A model generated the notes under the pieces. That model was not told the origin of the DNA. It did no database searches and saw only the letters and a list, made by a program, of their open reading frames with translations. A DNA stretch of 64,000 nt from Sphingomonas sp. Mn802worker. GTDB lineage: Bacteria; Pseudomonadota; Alphaproteobacteria; Sphingomonadales; Sphingomonadaceae. Shown here piece after piece: positions 51,588-61,063 of the stretch. Both the position numbers and the translations under genes were made by a program. The stretch covers positions 248,001 to 312,000 of the forward strand of contig NZ_AORY01000001.1 of assembly GCF_000382485.1 (NCBI RefSeq), read 5' to 3'. How positions within the stretch are numbered: the first letter of the stretch is position 1; each line of letters starts with the position of its first letter.

Positions 51588-51619
51588 CTTTCCTTCGGTT
51601 CATAAAGGTCACGAAGCCC

Positions 51620-52099
51620 ATGAAGGCGCTGATGAAGACCACCAAGTCGGCCAAGCCGCACGAGGTGGAGAAGAAGTGGCACATCGTCGATGCGGAGGGC
51701 CTGGTGGTCGGTCGCGCCGCGGTGGTGATCGCCAACGTGCTGCGCGGCAAGCACAAGACCAGCTTTACCCCCCACGTCGATTGCGGTGACAATGTCATCG
51801 TCATCAACGCGGACAAGATCCGCTTCACGTCGAACAAGGCGGAGAAGAAGATCTATTACAAGCACACCGGTTATGCCGGCGGCATCAAGGGCGTGACCGC
51901 GGCCAAGGTGCTCGAAGGCCGCTTCCCCGAGCGCGTGCTCGAGAAGGCTGTCGAGCGCATGATCCCGCGTGGTCCGCTCGGCCGTGAGCAGATGCGCCAC
52001 CTGCGCATCTTCAAGGGCACCGAGCATCCGCACGAAGCCCAGAACCCCGAGGTTCTCGACATCGCCGGCATGAGCCGCAAGAACAAGGTGGGCGCATAA
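51620..52099 (+). CDS. rplM: 50S ribosomal protein L13
   Basis: 159 residues, full length. The sequence [72 protein letters not shown] is the L13 signature. It binds early in 50S assembly. Its stop overlaps the rpsI start (TAATG). ATG 51620 is followed by [20 protein letters not shown], the usual start in this group. Confidence 0.97.
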   Translation: MKALMKTTKSAKPHEVEKKWHIVDAEGLVVGRAAVVIANVLRGKHKTSFTPHVDCGDNVIVINADKIRFTSNKAEKKIYYKHTGYAGGIKGVTAAKVLEGRFPERVLEKAVERMIPRGPLGREQMRHLRIFKGTEHPHEAQNPEVLDIAGMSRKNKVGA

Positions 52100-52647
52100 T
52101 GTCCGACAATCGCCAGTCCCTTTCCGATCTCGGCGCCGCGCTGCAGCAGCAGTCGACCGCCGCGCAGGACTCGTCCGACAACCAGGCCGACGCCTACATG
52201 GCGGGCCAGATCGAAGAGCCGGTGCAGCGCGCCCCGCTGCGTGCGCAGGAGCTCGACAAGTACGGTCGCGCCTACGCCACCGGTCGCCGCAAGGACGCGG
52301 TCGCCCGCGTGTGGTTGAAGCCGGGTTCGGGCAAGATCACCATCAACGGTCGCGATCAGGAAACCTATTTCGCGCGTCCGACGCTGCGCCTCGTCATCAA
52401 CCAGGTGTTCGGCATTACCGAGCGCGAAGGCCAGTATGACGTGATCTGCACCGTCAAGGGCGGCGGCCTGTCGGGTCAGGCCGGCGCGGTCAAGCACGGC
52501 ATCAGCCAGGCGCTGACCAAGTACGAGCCGATCCTGCGCTCGCCGGTCAAGGCCGCAGGCTTCCTGACGCGCGACCCGCGCGTCGTCGAGCGCAAGAAGT
52601 ACGGCCGCGCGAAGGCACGCCGCAGCTTCCAGTTCTCGAAGCGCTAA
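52099..52647 (+). CDS. rpsI: 30S ribosomal protein S9
   Basis: 182 residues, including an ~55-residue polar N-terminal extension ([21 protein letters not shown]...) that is common in alphaproteobacteria. Core: [53 protein letters not shown] and the C-terminal [25 protein letters not shown] that reaches the P-site tRNA. Confidence 0.97.
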   Translation: MSDNRQSLSDLGAALQQQSTAAQDSSDNQADAYMAGQIEEPVQRAPLRAQELDKYGRAYATGRRKDAVARVWLKPGSGKITINGRDQETYFARPTLRLVINQVFGITEREGQYDVICTVKGGGLSGQAGAVKHGISQALTKYEPILRSPVKAAGFLTRDPRVVERKKYGRAKARRSFQFSKR

Positions 52648-52673
52648 GGTTCAACCTTCCCGGTTGTACATGG

Positions 52674-52701
52674 GGGCGGTCCGGCAACGGGCCGCCCTTT
52701 T
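52674..52701 (+). terminator. Rho-independent terminator after rpsI
   Basis: GGGCGGTCCG (52674-52683) pairs with CGGGCCGCCC (52688-52697) with one G-T, loop GCAA, then TTTT (52698-52701). Confidence 0.9.
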
Positions 52702-52955
52702 CGTTGACGTGCTGTTGCGGGGTTCGCCACTTCAAATGCGCCCCGCTGTCGAAAGAGAGAGCAGCCGTTCGCCCGAATGCCTCCCCGCGTTCTTACGAGC
52801 AACAGCATCCTGCCCGAGCCGGCGTGTCCGCAGAGGGCAATCAGCCAAGCGGACTAGGAGAAAGGCACCGTCGAGGTGGTGCGGAACACCATCTGTCTTG
52901 GTGACGTTCATCTGCCAAGCGCTACATATGCGAGTTTAACGACCAAGACGAAGCG
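52702..52955. other. Intergenic region before the lipoprotein gene
   Basis: Beyond the rpsI terminator this spacer has no RNA gene or convincing reading frame. An open frame at 52664-52939 overlaps the terminator and has no protein features, so I do not call it. No strong ribosome-binding site precedes 52956. Confidence 0.5.
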
Positions 52956-53804
52956 ATGAAGGCAAGCAAGTATCTCTGCTGGAGCCTGACAGGTGGCCTG
53001 GCCGTCGCCCTGTCCGGCTGCATGACCCCGCCGGTGCCGGTGCAGCCGCCACCCGTCGTCGCCACGCTGCCTCCGCCGCCGCCGTCGATGCCGGCGGGTG
53101 GCTACGTCGGCATGAAGAGTCCGGCGAAGCGCGCCGATGGCACCTATGGCACGCCCAACCTCAACAACACCGATCAGGCCGCCGTCTGGCACCTGCGCAA
53201 TGCGTTGAACGTCGCCGCGCTGGGCTGCGAACAGGCCGGTGGCGGTGTCATCGAGCCATATAACAGTTGGATCACGTCGCACGCCGCCGTGCTCGATCGA
53301 TACTACCATGCCTACATCAAGGAGTGGCAGGAGACAGGTTGGGGGGACTGGGAACGCGTCTATGACGACAATCAGACGCGCATCTACAATTTCTACGCAC
53401 AACCGGCGATGCGGACAGCCTTTTGCGCGGTGGCGCGCAACGAGGTCACGCAGATCGGTCAGGTCGCCGACGACGATCTGGTTGCCTTTGCCCGAGCATC
53501 GCTGCTGCGACTGGATCGGCCGTTTGTCGAATTTTATGCGGCCTATGATGCATGGCGCAACTATTACGACCCGGCTCCACCACCCGTCGTCCGCACGGTC
53601 GACGTGCCGGTGACGCCGCCATCCGTCGTCAGCACCGTCCAGCCGGTCGCGGAACCTCCGACAACAGCGGCGGCTGCAAGCGACAACGTTTCTATGGAGA
53701 GTGGCACGGTCCCATCGATGGCTACACCGGTTGGGGAAACCTCGGTAAACCCGAGCGCTCACCTCAGTAGCGAGGCGCGCTCCTTTGCGGACATGCAGCC
53801 TTGA
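52956..53804 (+). CDS. Putative lipoprotein of unknown function
   Basis: 282 residues. Lipobox LALSGC at ~16-21 (Cys22 region: VALSGCMTPP) gives a lipid-anchored secreted protein. A Pro-rich linker (~25-45) precedes a globular part ~60-205 with GTYGTPNLNNTDQAAVWHLRNALNVAALGCEQAGGGVIEPYNSWITSHAAVLDRYYHAYIKEWQ, which appears alpha-helical, and a long Pro/Thr/Val-rich tail. No family recognised. The gene sits convergent to glpK, 69 bases from its stop. Confidence 0.72.
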   Translation: MKASKYLCWSLTGGLAVALSGCMTPPVPVQPPPVVATLPPPPPSMPAGGYVGMKSPAKRADGTYGTPNLNNTDQAAVWHLRNALNVAALGCEQAGGGVIEPYNSWITSHAAVLDRYYHAYIKEWQETGWGDWERVYDDNQTRIYNFYAQPAMRTAFCAVARNEVTQIGQVADDDLVAFARASLLRLDRPFVEFYAAYDAWRNYYDPAPPPVVRTVDVPVTPPSVVSTVQPVAEPPTTAAAASDNVSMESGTVPSMATPVGETSVNPSAHLSSEARSFADMQP

Positions 53805-53873
53805 GCTTGAGTGTCGCCCACAACTTCGATTCATCCAAACTGCCTGAGTCCTTCACAGCGCAACATACCATCT

Positions 53874-55358
53874 TCACGCCAACGTCCGCCTGAGCGCGTC
53901 GCGCCAGCCCGCGATCAGCGGCGCGCGCGCCTCGGCCGTCATCTTCGGTTCGAAACATTGTTCGCGCGACCACAGCCGCTCGAGTTCGTCCAGCCCCGAC
54001 CACACGCCCGTCGCCAGCCCGGCGTGGAATGCCGCCCCGCGGGCGGTCGTCTCCAGATCGTCGGGACGCTCGACCGGCACCTCGAGCAGGTCGGCGAGGA
54101 ACCCGCATAGCCAGTCATTCGCCGCCATCCCCCCATCGACACGCATCGTCGCGGGGCGCGCGCTGCCGTCCGCCACCATCGCCTCCACCAGGTCCATCGT
54201 CTGATAGCCCACCGCCTCCAGCGCCGCACGCGCGAGATGCGCCTGCGTCGCGCCAAGCGTGAGCCCGAAGATCGCGGCGCGTGCATCCGGATCCCAATGC
54301 GGCGCGCCCAAGCCGACGAAGGCGGGCACCATGTAGACGCCGTGACTGTCGGGCACCTCCGTCGCCATGTCGTTGGTCTCGCTGGCGTGGGTGATGACCC
54401 CGATCCCGTCGCGCAGCCACTTGATCGCGGCGCCGGCGACGAAGATCGATCCCTCCAGCGCATAGGTCGTGCGTCCGTTCAGCCGGTAAGCGGGCGTCGT
54501 CAGCAGCCGGTTCTCCGACGCGATGGCCTCCTCGCCGGTGTTCAGGAGCATGAAGCAGCCGGTGCCATATGTGGACTTAGCCATGCCGCGCGCGAAACAT
54601 GCCTGTCCAAACAGCGCCGCCTGCTGATCGCCCGCGATCCCCGCGATCGGTATCGACGCGTCGAACAGCCCGTCCGCCGTGTGGCCAAAGATGTGGGCGT
54701 TGTCGTGCACCTCGGGCAGGAGCGACATCGGCACGTCCAGTAGCTGGCACATCTGCTCGTCCCAGCATCCGTCGCGAATGTTCCACAGCAAGGTGCGTGA
54801 GGCATTGGTGACATCGGTGCCATGGACCTTGCCGCCGGTTAGCCGCCACAGAAGGAACGAGTCGATCGTCCCGAAGGCGAGTTCCCCTGCCTCTGCCCGC
54901 GCGCGTGCGCCGTCGACATGGTCGAGAATCCAGGCGAGCTTCGTGCCCGAGAAATATGGGTCGAGCAGCAGGCCGGTACGCGCGCGAACATCATTCTCAT
55001 GACCATCCGCCTTCAAACGCGCGCAGGTCTCCGCGGTGCGGCGGTCCTGCCAGACGATCGCATTGTGGATCGGCTTGCCGGTGGCGCGATCCCAGACGAG
55101 CGTGGTCTCGCGCTGGTTGGTGATGCCGATGCCCGCGATCCGTTCCGCCCCTACCCCGCTGTCAGCGATCGCCTGCCGTGCGGTGGCGAGCACGTCACGC
55201 CAGATATCCTCGGGATCATGCTCGACCCAGCCGGGTGCTGGATAGTGTTGCGCGAACTCGGTCTGCCCGCTGGCGACGCGCGTTGCCGATGCATCAAAGA
55301 CAATGCTGCGGGTCGAGGTGGTTCCCTGATCGATCGCCAATATATGCGTCTTCGCCAT
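53874..55358 (-). CDS. glpK: Glycerol kinase
   Basis: Phosphorylates glycerol at C3. 494 residues, full length. FGGY family: [68 protein letters not shown] and the C-terminal [25 protein letters not shown]. No glpF facilitator is nearby. Divergent from glpD, with the shared operator between them. Confidence 0.97.
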   Translation of the reverse strand: MAKTHILAIDQGTTSTRSIVFDASATRVASGQTEFAQHYPAPGWVEHDPEDIWRDVLATARQAIADSGVGAERIAGIGITNQRETTLVWDRATGKPIHNAIVWQDRRTAETCARLKADGHENDVRARTGLLLDPYFSGTKLAWILDHVDGARARAEAGELAFGTIDSFLLWRLTGGKVHGTDVTNASRTLLWNIRDGCWDEQMCQLLDVPMSLLPEVHDNAHIFGHTADGLFDASIPIAGIAGDQQAALFGQACFARGMAKSTYGTGCFMLLNTGEEAIASENRLLTTPAYRLNGRTTYALEGSIFVAGAAIKWLRDGIGVITHASETNDMATEVPDSHGVYMVPAFVGLGAPHWDPDARAAIFGLTLGATQAHLARAALEAVGYQTMDLVEAMVADGSARPATMRVDGGMAANDWLCGFLADLLEVPVERPDDLETTARGAAFHAGLATGVWSGLDELERLWSREQCFEPKMTAEARAPLIAGWRDALRRTLA

Positions 55359-55417
55359 CGCTCACCCTCTCAATCACGCAGGCAGCAGCAGTCGCGCGCT
55401 TCTTGTGCTCGCGTCAA

Positions 55418-55468
55418 CACTTTCGTTTCGGTTCGTTTCTACTACATACGAAAGGAGAAACGAAAGTG
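55418..55468. promoter_or_regulatory. GlpR-type operator cluster between glpK and glpD
   Basis: CACTTTCGTTTC (55418-55429) is the exact inverse of GAAACGAAAGTG (55457-55468). A further direct copy TTCGTTTC lies at 55432-55439, and CGAAAG at 55449-55454. The second arm covers the glpD GTG. TTCG/CGAA cores match DeoR/GlpR operators. It can fold as RNA and would hide the glpD start. Confidence 0.8.
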
Positions 55469-56962
55469 AGCGACATGGCCGAGCCTCTTACCTACGACCT
55501 GCTGATTGTCGGCGGCGGCATCAACGGTGCTGGCATCGCTCGCGATGCGGCGGGCCGAGGACTGTCGGTGCTGCTGGTCGAGCAGGACGATCTCGCCAGC
55601 CACACCTCCTCCGCCTCGACCAAGCTGATCCACGGCGGGTTGCGCTATCTCGAATATGGCGAGTTCCGGCTGGTGCGCGAGGCGTTGATCGAGCGCGAGC
55701 GGCTGTGGCGGATGGCACCGCACATCATCTGGCCGCTACGCTTCGTGCTGCCGCAGACACAATCGCCTCGCCCCGCCTGGATGGTGCGGCTGGGGCTGTT
55801 CCTCTACGATCATCTGGGCGGGCGCGAGGAACTGCCCGGCACCGACACGATCGCGCTGGGCGAAACGGTCTATGGCGACGGACTGAAGGACGCAGACGGC
55901 AAGGCGTTCGTTTATTCCGACTGCTGGGTAGAGGATAGCCGCATGGTCGTGCTGAACGCGCGCGACGCGGCCGAACACGGCGCCGACATCCGCACCCGTA
56001 CGACGCTGATCGATGCGCGCCGCGATGGTGAATTGTGGTCGGCCACGATTGAAGGTCTGACCGGCCGCGAGTCGGTGCGCGCGCGCGCGCTGGTCAACGC
56101 TGCCGGCCCATGGGTCGCCGACGTGATCGGGCGCACGGGCGCGAACCGCAGCGAGCGCGGCGTGCGGCTGGTCAAGGGCAGCCACCTCGTCGTACCGAAG
56201 CTGTACGAGGGCGATCACGCGTTCATGCTGCAGAACCCCGATCGCCGCATCGTGTTCGCGATCCCCTACGAGGGCAAATATACACTCGTCGGCACCACCG
56301 ACGAGCCGTGGGAGGGCGCCCCCGCCAAGGCGCAGATCAGCGAGAGCGAGACCGATTATCTGCTCGACACCGCCAACCGCTATTTCACGCGACGTCTGAC
56401 GCGCGACGACGTTGCGTGGAGCTATGCGGGCATCCGCCCGCTCTACGACGATCAGGCGGGCAGCGCCTCGGCAGTGACGCGCGACTATGTGCTCGATCTC
56501 GACGGCGGAGCGGGCCGCGCGCCGATGCTGAGCATCTTCGGCGGCAAGATCACGACCTACCGCAAGCTTGCCGAACACGCGCTGGCGGAACTCGCGCCAT
56601 TCTTCCCGCAGGCGAGCGCGGCGTGGACCGCAGGCGCGACGCTGCCGGGCGGCGACATGGACGATTTTGAGCGCTTCCTCGCGCATCTGGCGAACGATCA
56701 TCCCGCGGTCGCCCCTGCCCTGCTGCGGCGGCTGGCACGCGCGTACGGCACGCGGATCAGTCGCATCCTCAAAGAGGGGTTGGGCGATGACCTGGGCGGC
56801 GGACTGACGACCGGCGAGGTCGACTACCTGATCGCGCAGGAATGGGCGCGCACCGCGGAGGACGTGCTGTACCGGCGCAGCAAGCTAGGGCTCCACGTCC
56901 CGCACGGCACCGAGGCGCGACTCGACGACTATCTCTCGCGCGTGAGGCGTACCGCAGGGTGA
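55466..56962 (+). CDS. glpD: Glycerol-3-phosphate dehydrogenase (aerobic, FAD)
   Basis: 498 residues from GTG 55466; AAAGGAG at 55451-55457 sits eight bases before it. ATG 55475 is a lesser alternative. FAD site DLLIVGGGINGAGIARDAAGRG, TSSASTKLIHGGLRYLEYGEF, AGPWVADVIG and GTTDEPWEGAP, and the C-terminal domain with FGGKITTYRKLAEHALAEL. Membrane-associated enzyme feeding electrons from glycerol-3-phosphate to ubiquinone. GlpR overlaps its stop (GTGA). Confidence 0.96.
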   Translation: MSDMAEPLTYDLLIVGGGINGAGIARDAAGRGLSVLLVEQDDLASHTSSASTKLIHGGLRYLEYGEFRLVREALIERERLWRMAPHIIWPLRFVLPQTQSPRPAWMVRLGLFLYDHLGGREELPGTDTIALGETVYGDGLKDADGKAFVYSDCWVEDSRMVVLNARDAAEHGADIRTRTTLIDARRDGELWSATIEGLTGRESVRARALVNAAGPWVADVIGRTGANRSERGVRLVKGSHLVVPKLYEGDHAFMLQNPDRRIVFAIPYEGKYTLVGTTDEPWEGAPAKAQISESETDYLLDTANRYFTRRLTRDDVAWSYAGIRPLYDDQAGSASAVTRDYVLDLDGGAGRAPMLSIFGGKITTYRKLAEHALAELAPFFPQASAAWTAGATLPGGDMDDFERFLAHLANDHPAVAPALLRRLARAYGTRISRILKEGLGDDLGGGLTTGEVDYLIAQEWARTAEDVLYRRSKLGLHVPHGTEARLDDYLSRVRRTAG

Positions 56963-57738
56963 GCCAAACGACCGACCTCGTCGCCAATCGTCACCAGCAT
57001 ATCCTCGCGCTCGCACGGCAGACCGGAAGCGTGTCGGTCGAGGCGCTCGCCACGCGACTGGGCGTGACGCCGCAGACGATCCGCAAGGATCTGAACGACC
57101 TCGCCGCGCGGGCGATGCTGTCGCGCGTTCACGGCGGCGCGGTGGTGACCTCGGGCGTCGGCAATATCGACCATGCGACGCGCGCCGCCGTCGCCGCAGA
57201 AGCGAAAGCCGCCATCGGTGCGGCTACCGCGCGGCTGGTGCCAGAGGGTGCGAGCCTGTTCGTCAACATCGGCACCACGACCGAGGCGGTCGCCCGCGCG
57301 CTGGTCGATCACCGCGAGCTGCTGGTCATCACCAACAACCTGAACGTCGTCGACATATTGGCAGGACGCGATCCGATCGAGGTGATCGCCGCGGGGGGTC
57401 GTGTCCGCGCCAGCGACCGCGCGATCGTCGGCGCGTTGGCGATGGACTTCATCCGCGGATTCCGCGTCGACTATGCGGTGATCGGCACGTCCGCGATCGA
57501 CTGTGACGGGACGCTGCTCGACTTCGATGTCGAGGAGGTGCGCGTGTCGCAGACGATCATCGCGCATGCACGCAAGGTGATCCTCGTCGCCGACGCGAGC
57601 AAGATCGGCCGCGCGGCCCCGGTCAGAATCGCGGGGCTCGACGCGGTCGACTATCTGGTCATCGACCGGATCGAGCCGGAACTCGCCCGCGCCTGCCGCG
57701 AGGCGCACGTCACGGTGATCGAGACCGAAGCGGGCTAG
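56959..57738 (+). CDS. glpR: DeoR-family repressor GlpR
   Basis: 259 residues from GTG 56959, overlapping the glpD stop. DeoR winged helix: RHQHILALARQTGSVSVEALATRLGVTPQTIRKDLNDLAARAMLSRVHGGAVV. The effector domain GMCNIGTTTEAV-like FVNIGTTTEAVARALVDHRELLVITNNLNVVDILAG and the DYAVIGTSAIDCDGTLLDFDVEEVRVSQTIIAHARKVILVADASKIG segment match GlpR, which releases DNA on binding glycerol-3-phosphate. Confidence 0.93.
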   Translation: MSQTTDLVANRHQHILALARQTGSVSVEALATRLGVTPQTIRKDLNDLAARAMLSRVHGGAVVTSGVGNIDHATRAAVAAEAKAAIGAATARLVPEGASLFVNIGTTTEAVARALVDHRELLVITNNLNVVDILAGRDPIEVIAAGGRVRASDRAIVGALAMDFIRGFRVDYAVIGTSAIDCDGTLLDFDVEEVRVSQTIIAHARKVILVADASKIGRAAPVRIAGLDAVDYLVIDRIEPELARACREAHVTVIETEAG

Positions 57739-57744
57739 ACCGGG

Positions 57745-58416
57745 TCAGGCCGCAGTCGCGAACCAGATCGTGTGGATCGCACCCTTGCCGTTGCTGCGTG
57801 CGCGAACGGTGCGTTCCTCGACCGCAAAGCCCGCCGACGCAAGCCGTCGTGCAAACGCCGCGTCGGGCGCGGCCGACCACACCGCCAGCACCCCGCCGGG
57901 CCGCAGCGCCTCACGCGCGAGATGCAGCCCCCGCATTGCGTAGAGGCGGTTGTTGGCAGCGCGCACCAGCCCGTCGGGCCCATTGTCGACGTCGAGCAGG
58001 ATGGCGTCATACTCGCCCGCACCTTCGGAAATCATGTCCGCCACGTCGATCTGCGCAACGCCGACGCGCGGGTCATCGAGACAGCCCGCGGTCAGCGCCG
58101 CCATCGGGCCCTGCGCCCAGGCGATGATCTGCGGTACCAGCTCCGCCACCGTCACGCGCGCGTCGGCGGGCAGCACCGAAAGCGCGGCACGCAGCGTGAA
58201 CCCCATGCCGTAGCCGCCGATCAGCAGCCGCGGCGCCGCGTGCGTGCGCAGCCGCTCGATCGTCATGGTGGCAAGCGCCTCCTCCGAACCGCTCATCCGG
58301 CTGTTCATCAACTCGTTGCGGTCGAGCACGATCATGAAATCGTCGCCGCGCCGGAACAGCCGCAACTCCTCGCCGCCGGGAACGCGCGCAGTGCCGATCA
58401 ACTCTCTGGGAACCAT
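57745..58416 (-). CDS. Spermidine-synthase-like methyltransferase-fold protein
   Basis: 223 residues. LLIGGYGMGFTLRAALSVLPADARVTVAELVPQIIAWAQ matches the nucleotide-binding loop of the spermidine-synthase superfamily; DVDNGPDGLVRAANNRLYA follows. The N-terminal tetramerisation beta-strands of SpeE are shortened and the DAR/acidic polyamine-binding region is not evident, so substrate is uncertain. Convergent with glpR, six bases apart. Confidence 0.75.
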   Translation of the reverse strand: MVPRELIGTARVPGGEELRLFRRGDDFMIVLDRNELMNSRMSGSEEALATMTIERLRTHAAPRLLIGGYGMGFTLRAALSVLPADARVTVAELVPQIIAWAQGPMAALTAGCLDDPRVGVAQIDVADMISEGAGEYDAILLDVDNGPDGLVRAANNRLYAMRGLHLAREALRPGGVLAVWSAAPDAAFARRLASAGFAVEERTVRARSNGKGAIHTIWFATAA

Positions 58417-58509
58417 GATGCTCGCTTGTACCTGAAGGAATATCGCATCGCGCGTTAACGTCGCACGCGACGCCTGGCGACCGTCCGCCGCCGCCCGGGG
58501 CGCAATCTT

Positions 58510-58538
58510 TTGGCAAAACCGCCCGATTGCGCTATATG
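58510..58538 (+). promoter_or_regulatory. Candidate sigma-70 type promoter for the DUF6481 gene
   Basis: TTGGCA (58510-58515), 17-base spacer, TATATG (58533-58538). Good spacing and reasonable matches, 68 bases before the ATG at 58606. Confidence 0.55.
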
Positions 58539-58605
58539 ACTGACAGGCCGCGCGCTCGTCGCACTCCGGCCTCGTCCACCAACAATCAGGAATTTATCGA
58601 CCTTC

Positions 58606-58959
58606 ATGGCTGCGTTCAAGGAACAGGGTTTTCAGGAGCGCGCCGCGCTCGCCGCCAAGGCCAAGCAGGCCGCGATCGAGAAGCTGCGCGCGAAGCCGCC
58701 GGTCGACGAGGCGGTGCTGGCCGAGCAGCGCAAGATCGCCGAGGCCCGCGCCGCCGAACAGGCACGCGTGAGCGCGGAAAAGAAGGCGGCGCGCGAGCAG
58801 GCCGCTGCCGAGAAGAAAGCCGCGCGCGAGGCCGCCGCCGAGGAAAAGCGGCTGGCCGACGAGGCACGTCAGAAGATGCGCAAGGTCCCGACCGAGGCCG
58901 AGATGAAGGCCGCCCGCGACGCGCGCTACGCCGCCCGCAAGGCGCGTCTGAAGCGATAA
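58606..58959 (+). CDS. DUF6481 family protein
   Basis: 117 residues, highly charged. The opening MAAFKEQGFQERAALAAKAKQAAIEKLRAKPPVDEAVLAEQRK is the DUF6481 signature, followed by a long helix of Ala, Lys, Glu and Arg (EKKAAREQAAAEKKAAREAAAEEKRLADEARQKM) and a basic tail. No enzymatic motif. Widespread in sphingomonads, function unknown. Preceded by a good promoter; it is probably constitutively expressed. Confidence 0.85.
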   Translation: MAAFKEQGFQERAALAAKAKQAAIEKLRAKPPVDEAVLAEQRKIAEARAAEQARVSAEKKAAREQAAAEKKAAREAAAEEKRLADEARQKMRKVPTEAEMKAARDARYAARKARLKR

Positions 58960-58963
58960 GATA

Positions 58964-58989
58964 CGACGGCCGCGTCTTCAGGCGCGGCC
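58964..58989 (+). terminator. Hairpin after the DUF6481 gene
   Basis: ACGGCCGCG (58964-58972) pairs with CGCGGCCGT (58981-58989), loop 8 bases, weak T run after. Five bases after the stop codon. Confidence 0.65.
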
Positions 58990-59095
58990 GTTCTCCGATT
59001 GCTCGTCGACACACCTGCCATGTGCCGCATGCAAAATGATGAAGAGAGATATTTGTCCGCCCGCGCACGGACCAACGCCACCAACGCAACTGGCG

Positions 59096-59170
59096 TGGTG
59101 ACCCCTACGGGAATCGAACCCGTGCTTCAGCCGTGAAAGGGCCGCGTCCTAACCGCTAGACGAAGGGGCC
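59096..59170 (-). tRNA. tRNA-Glu (UUC)
   Basis: Reading the complement, the acceptor GGCCCCT pairs with AGGGGTC (59100-59106), the anticodon loop CTTTCAC presents TTC, and the T arm has the universal GGGTTCGATTCCC. Discriminator base A (59099) is followed by an encoded CCA (59098-59096). 75 bases with CCA. Lies on the same strand as recJ and convergent with the DUF6481 gene. Confidence 0.95.
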
Positions 59171-59246
59171 GTGAGGCGAGGCGGCGCATTGCGTCAAAAG
59201 CGGCGGTCGGTCAAGCCTCTTCGACGCGGCGTGCTTACCTTGGCGG

Positions 59247-60992
59247 TCAATTTGCCCACGCCGCGTCGTCGAGGTGCAATTCGGCCGCGGGTCGGCTGCC
59301 CCAGTCATCGAGCTTCGCGCGCCCGGCGAGCCACAACCGCCGCGTCGGACCGGCGGCGAGCAGCGCCTGCCCCAGCGCCGTATCAGCGGCGCGGAACGCC
59401 ATCGCCTTGATGCTGCGCCCATCGTCGCCCGCCACGATCGCACGGACGTGGCCATTGCCGACGACATCGACCTTGATCGTCCGCACGGGACCAACGGCAA
59501 CGCGCGGGCTGGGCCAGCCGGTGCCATAAGGCCCGCCGGCCTCCAGCGCCTGCACCAGGTCCGGGGTCACGCCGCCGGGTGCCAGCACGGTGTCGACCAG
59601 CAATGCGCGGTCGAGCACCGCCTGCGCGACCGCGGCCGACAGCCGCTCATCAAGGAAGGCGGCGAACGCGTCGATCCGGTCGGCCGTGACGGTCAGCCCC
59701 GCCGCCATCGCGTGCCCGCCGCCCGCGACCAGCAAGCCATGCTCCTTCGCCGCCAGGATCGCGGCCCCCAGATCGACGCCGGTGATCGATCGGCCCGACC
59801 CCTTGCCCATGCCGTGTTCGTCGATCGCGATGACGATCGCAGGCCGGCCGAGCTTCTCCTTCAATCGTCCCGCGACGATGCCGATCACGCCGGGGTGCCA
59901 CCCCTGCCCCGCGACGACGACGATCGATCGATCGGTGACGATGTTCGCCTCCGCGCCCTCCTGCACGATCGCCTCGATCGCGCGACGCTCCTCGTTCAGC
60001 CGGTCGAGTTCGCCAGCGATCACGCGCGCCTCGTCCGCGTCCTGCGTGGTGAGCAGCCGGACACCGAGATCGGCGAGCCCGACGCGCCCGCCGGCGTTGA
60101 CCCGGGGGCCAAGCGCAAAGCCCAGGTCCGTCGCGGTCGGCGCACGCGTCAGCCGCGATGCCTCGATCAGCGCGGCGATGCCGGGATTGCGCCGCGCCGC
60201 CATGACCTTCAATCCTTGCGCCACGAACGCGCGATTGAGGCCGCGTAGTTGCGCCACGTCGGCGACGGTCCCGAGCGCGACCAGATCGAGCAGGTCGAGC
60301 AGCCTGGGCTCGGGGCGGTCGGCGAAATAGCCGCGCGTTCTGAGCGCCCGGATCGTCGCGGCGGCGAGCAGGAAGCAGACGCCGACGGCGGCAAGATGCC
60401 CGTGCGCGGCGCCCTCCGTCTCGTCGAGCCGGTTGGGGTTCACCACCGCATGCGCGCGCGGCAGTTCGGTCGCGCATTTGTGATGATCGACGACCAGCAC
60501 ATCGACGGGCACGTCGGCCAGCGCGTCGAACGCCTGCGCGCCGCAATCGACGGTGACGATCAACGTCGCGCCTTCACCGGCGAGCAACCGCATTGCGGCG
60601 GCGTTCGGCCCGTACCCTTCTGTTAGCCGGTCGGGGATGTAAACGCGCGCATCGCGACCGAGCGCGCGCAGCAACAGCACGAGCAGCGCCGAAGAGGTCG
60701 CGCCATCCACGTCGTAATCGCCGAAGATCGCAATCCGCTCCCCCGCTTCGACCGCGTCGGCGAGACGCGCGGCACCCTTGTCCATGTCGCGGAAGATAGA
60801 CGGGTCGGGCATGAAGCTGCGGATCGAGGGTGCGCGGTGGTCGTCGAGCGCTTCGCGCGGACACCCGCGCGACAGCAGTATCTGCGTGACCAGATCGTCG
60901 GGCACGAACCCAGCGCGCTGATCGTCGGCAAGCGCGCGCCAGCGCCATGCCTGCCCGAGGATCGAGCGATCGATATCCAAAACGTTCCGCAT
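59247..60992 (-). CDS. recJ: Single-stranded-DNA-specific exonuclease RecJ
   Basis: 581 residues, full length. DHH-family phosphoesterase motifs: FGDYDVDGATSSALL (motif I), VTVDCGAQAF (II), VLVVDHHKCATELP (III), LDLVALGTVADVAQL (IV) then the DHHA1 domain with GGHAMAAGLTV. RecJ degrades 5'-ended single strands in mismatch and recombinational repair. Ends 77 bases upstream (in the direction of its transcription) of the tRNA-Glu gene, same strand. Confidence 0.96.
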   Translation of the reverse strand: MRNVLDIDRSILGQAWRWRALADDQRAGFVPDDLVTQILLSRGCPREALDDHRAPSIRSFMPDPSIFRDMDKGAARLADAVEAGERIAIFGDYDVDGATSSALLVLLLRALGRDARVYIPDRLTEGYGPNAAAMRLLAGEGATLIVTVDCGAQAFDALADVPVDVLVVDHHKCATELPRAHAVVNPNRLDETEGAAHGHLAAVGVCFLLAAATIRALRTRGYFADRPEPRLLDLLDLVALGTVADVAQLRGLNRAFVAQGLKVMAARRNPGIAALIEASRLTRAPTATDLGFALGPRVNAGGRVGLADLGVRLLTTQDADEARVIAGELDRLNEERRAIEAIVQEGAEANIVTDRSIVVVAGQGWHPGVIGIVAGRLKEKLGRPAIVIAIDEHGMGKGSGRSITGVDLGAAILAAKEHGLLVAGGGHAMAAGLTVTADRIDAFAAFLDERLSAAVAQAVLDRALLVDTVLAPGGVTPDLVQALEAGGPYGTGWPSPRVAVGPVRTIKVDVVGNGHVRAIVAGDDGRSIKAMAFRAADTALGQALLAAGPTRRLWLAGRAKLDDWGSRPAAELHLDDAAWAN

Positions 60993-61063
60993 TAACGATA
61001 CTTAGCCGAAAACACCCAAGCGGTCACGCGCGCGGGCACGGCGCTCCCCAGCGGCCAGCCGGA

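Noticed and set aside
52664-52939. Possible small gene in the spacer after rpsI
   Set aside because: It begins inside the rpsI terminator, lacks a ribosome-binding site and has no protein features.
59096-59170. tRNA-Glu as an integration site for a mobile element
   Set aside because: No integrase or direct repeat of the tRNA 3' end is seen within the flanking sequence.
59274-60248. Open frame of 324 codons on the + strand
   Set aside because: Antisense to recJ; composition is Arg-rich without structure.
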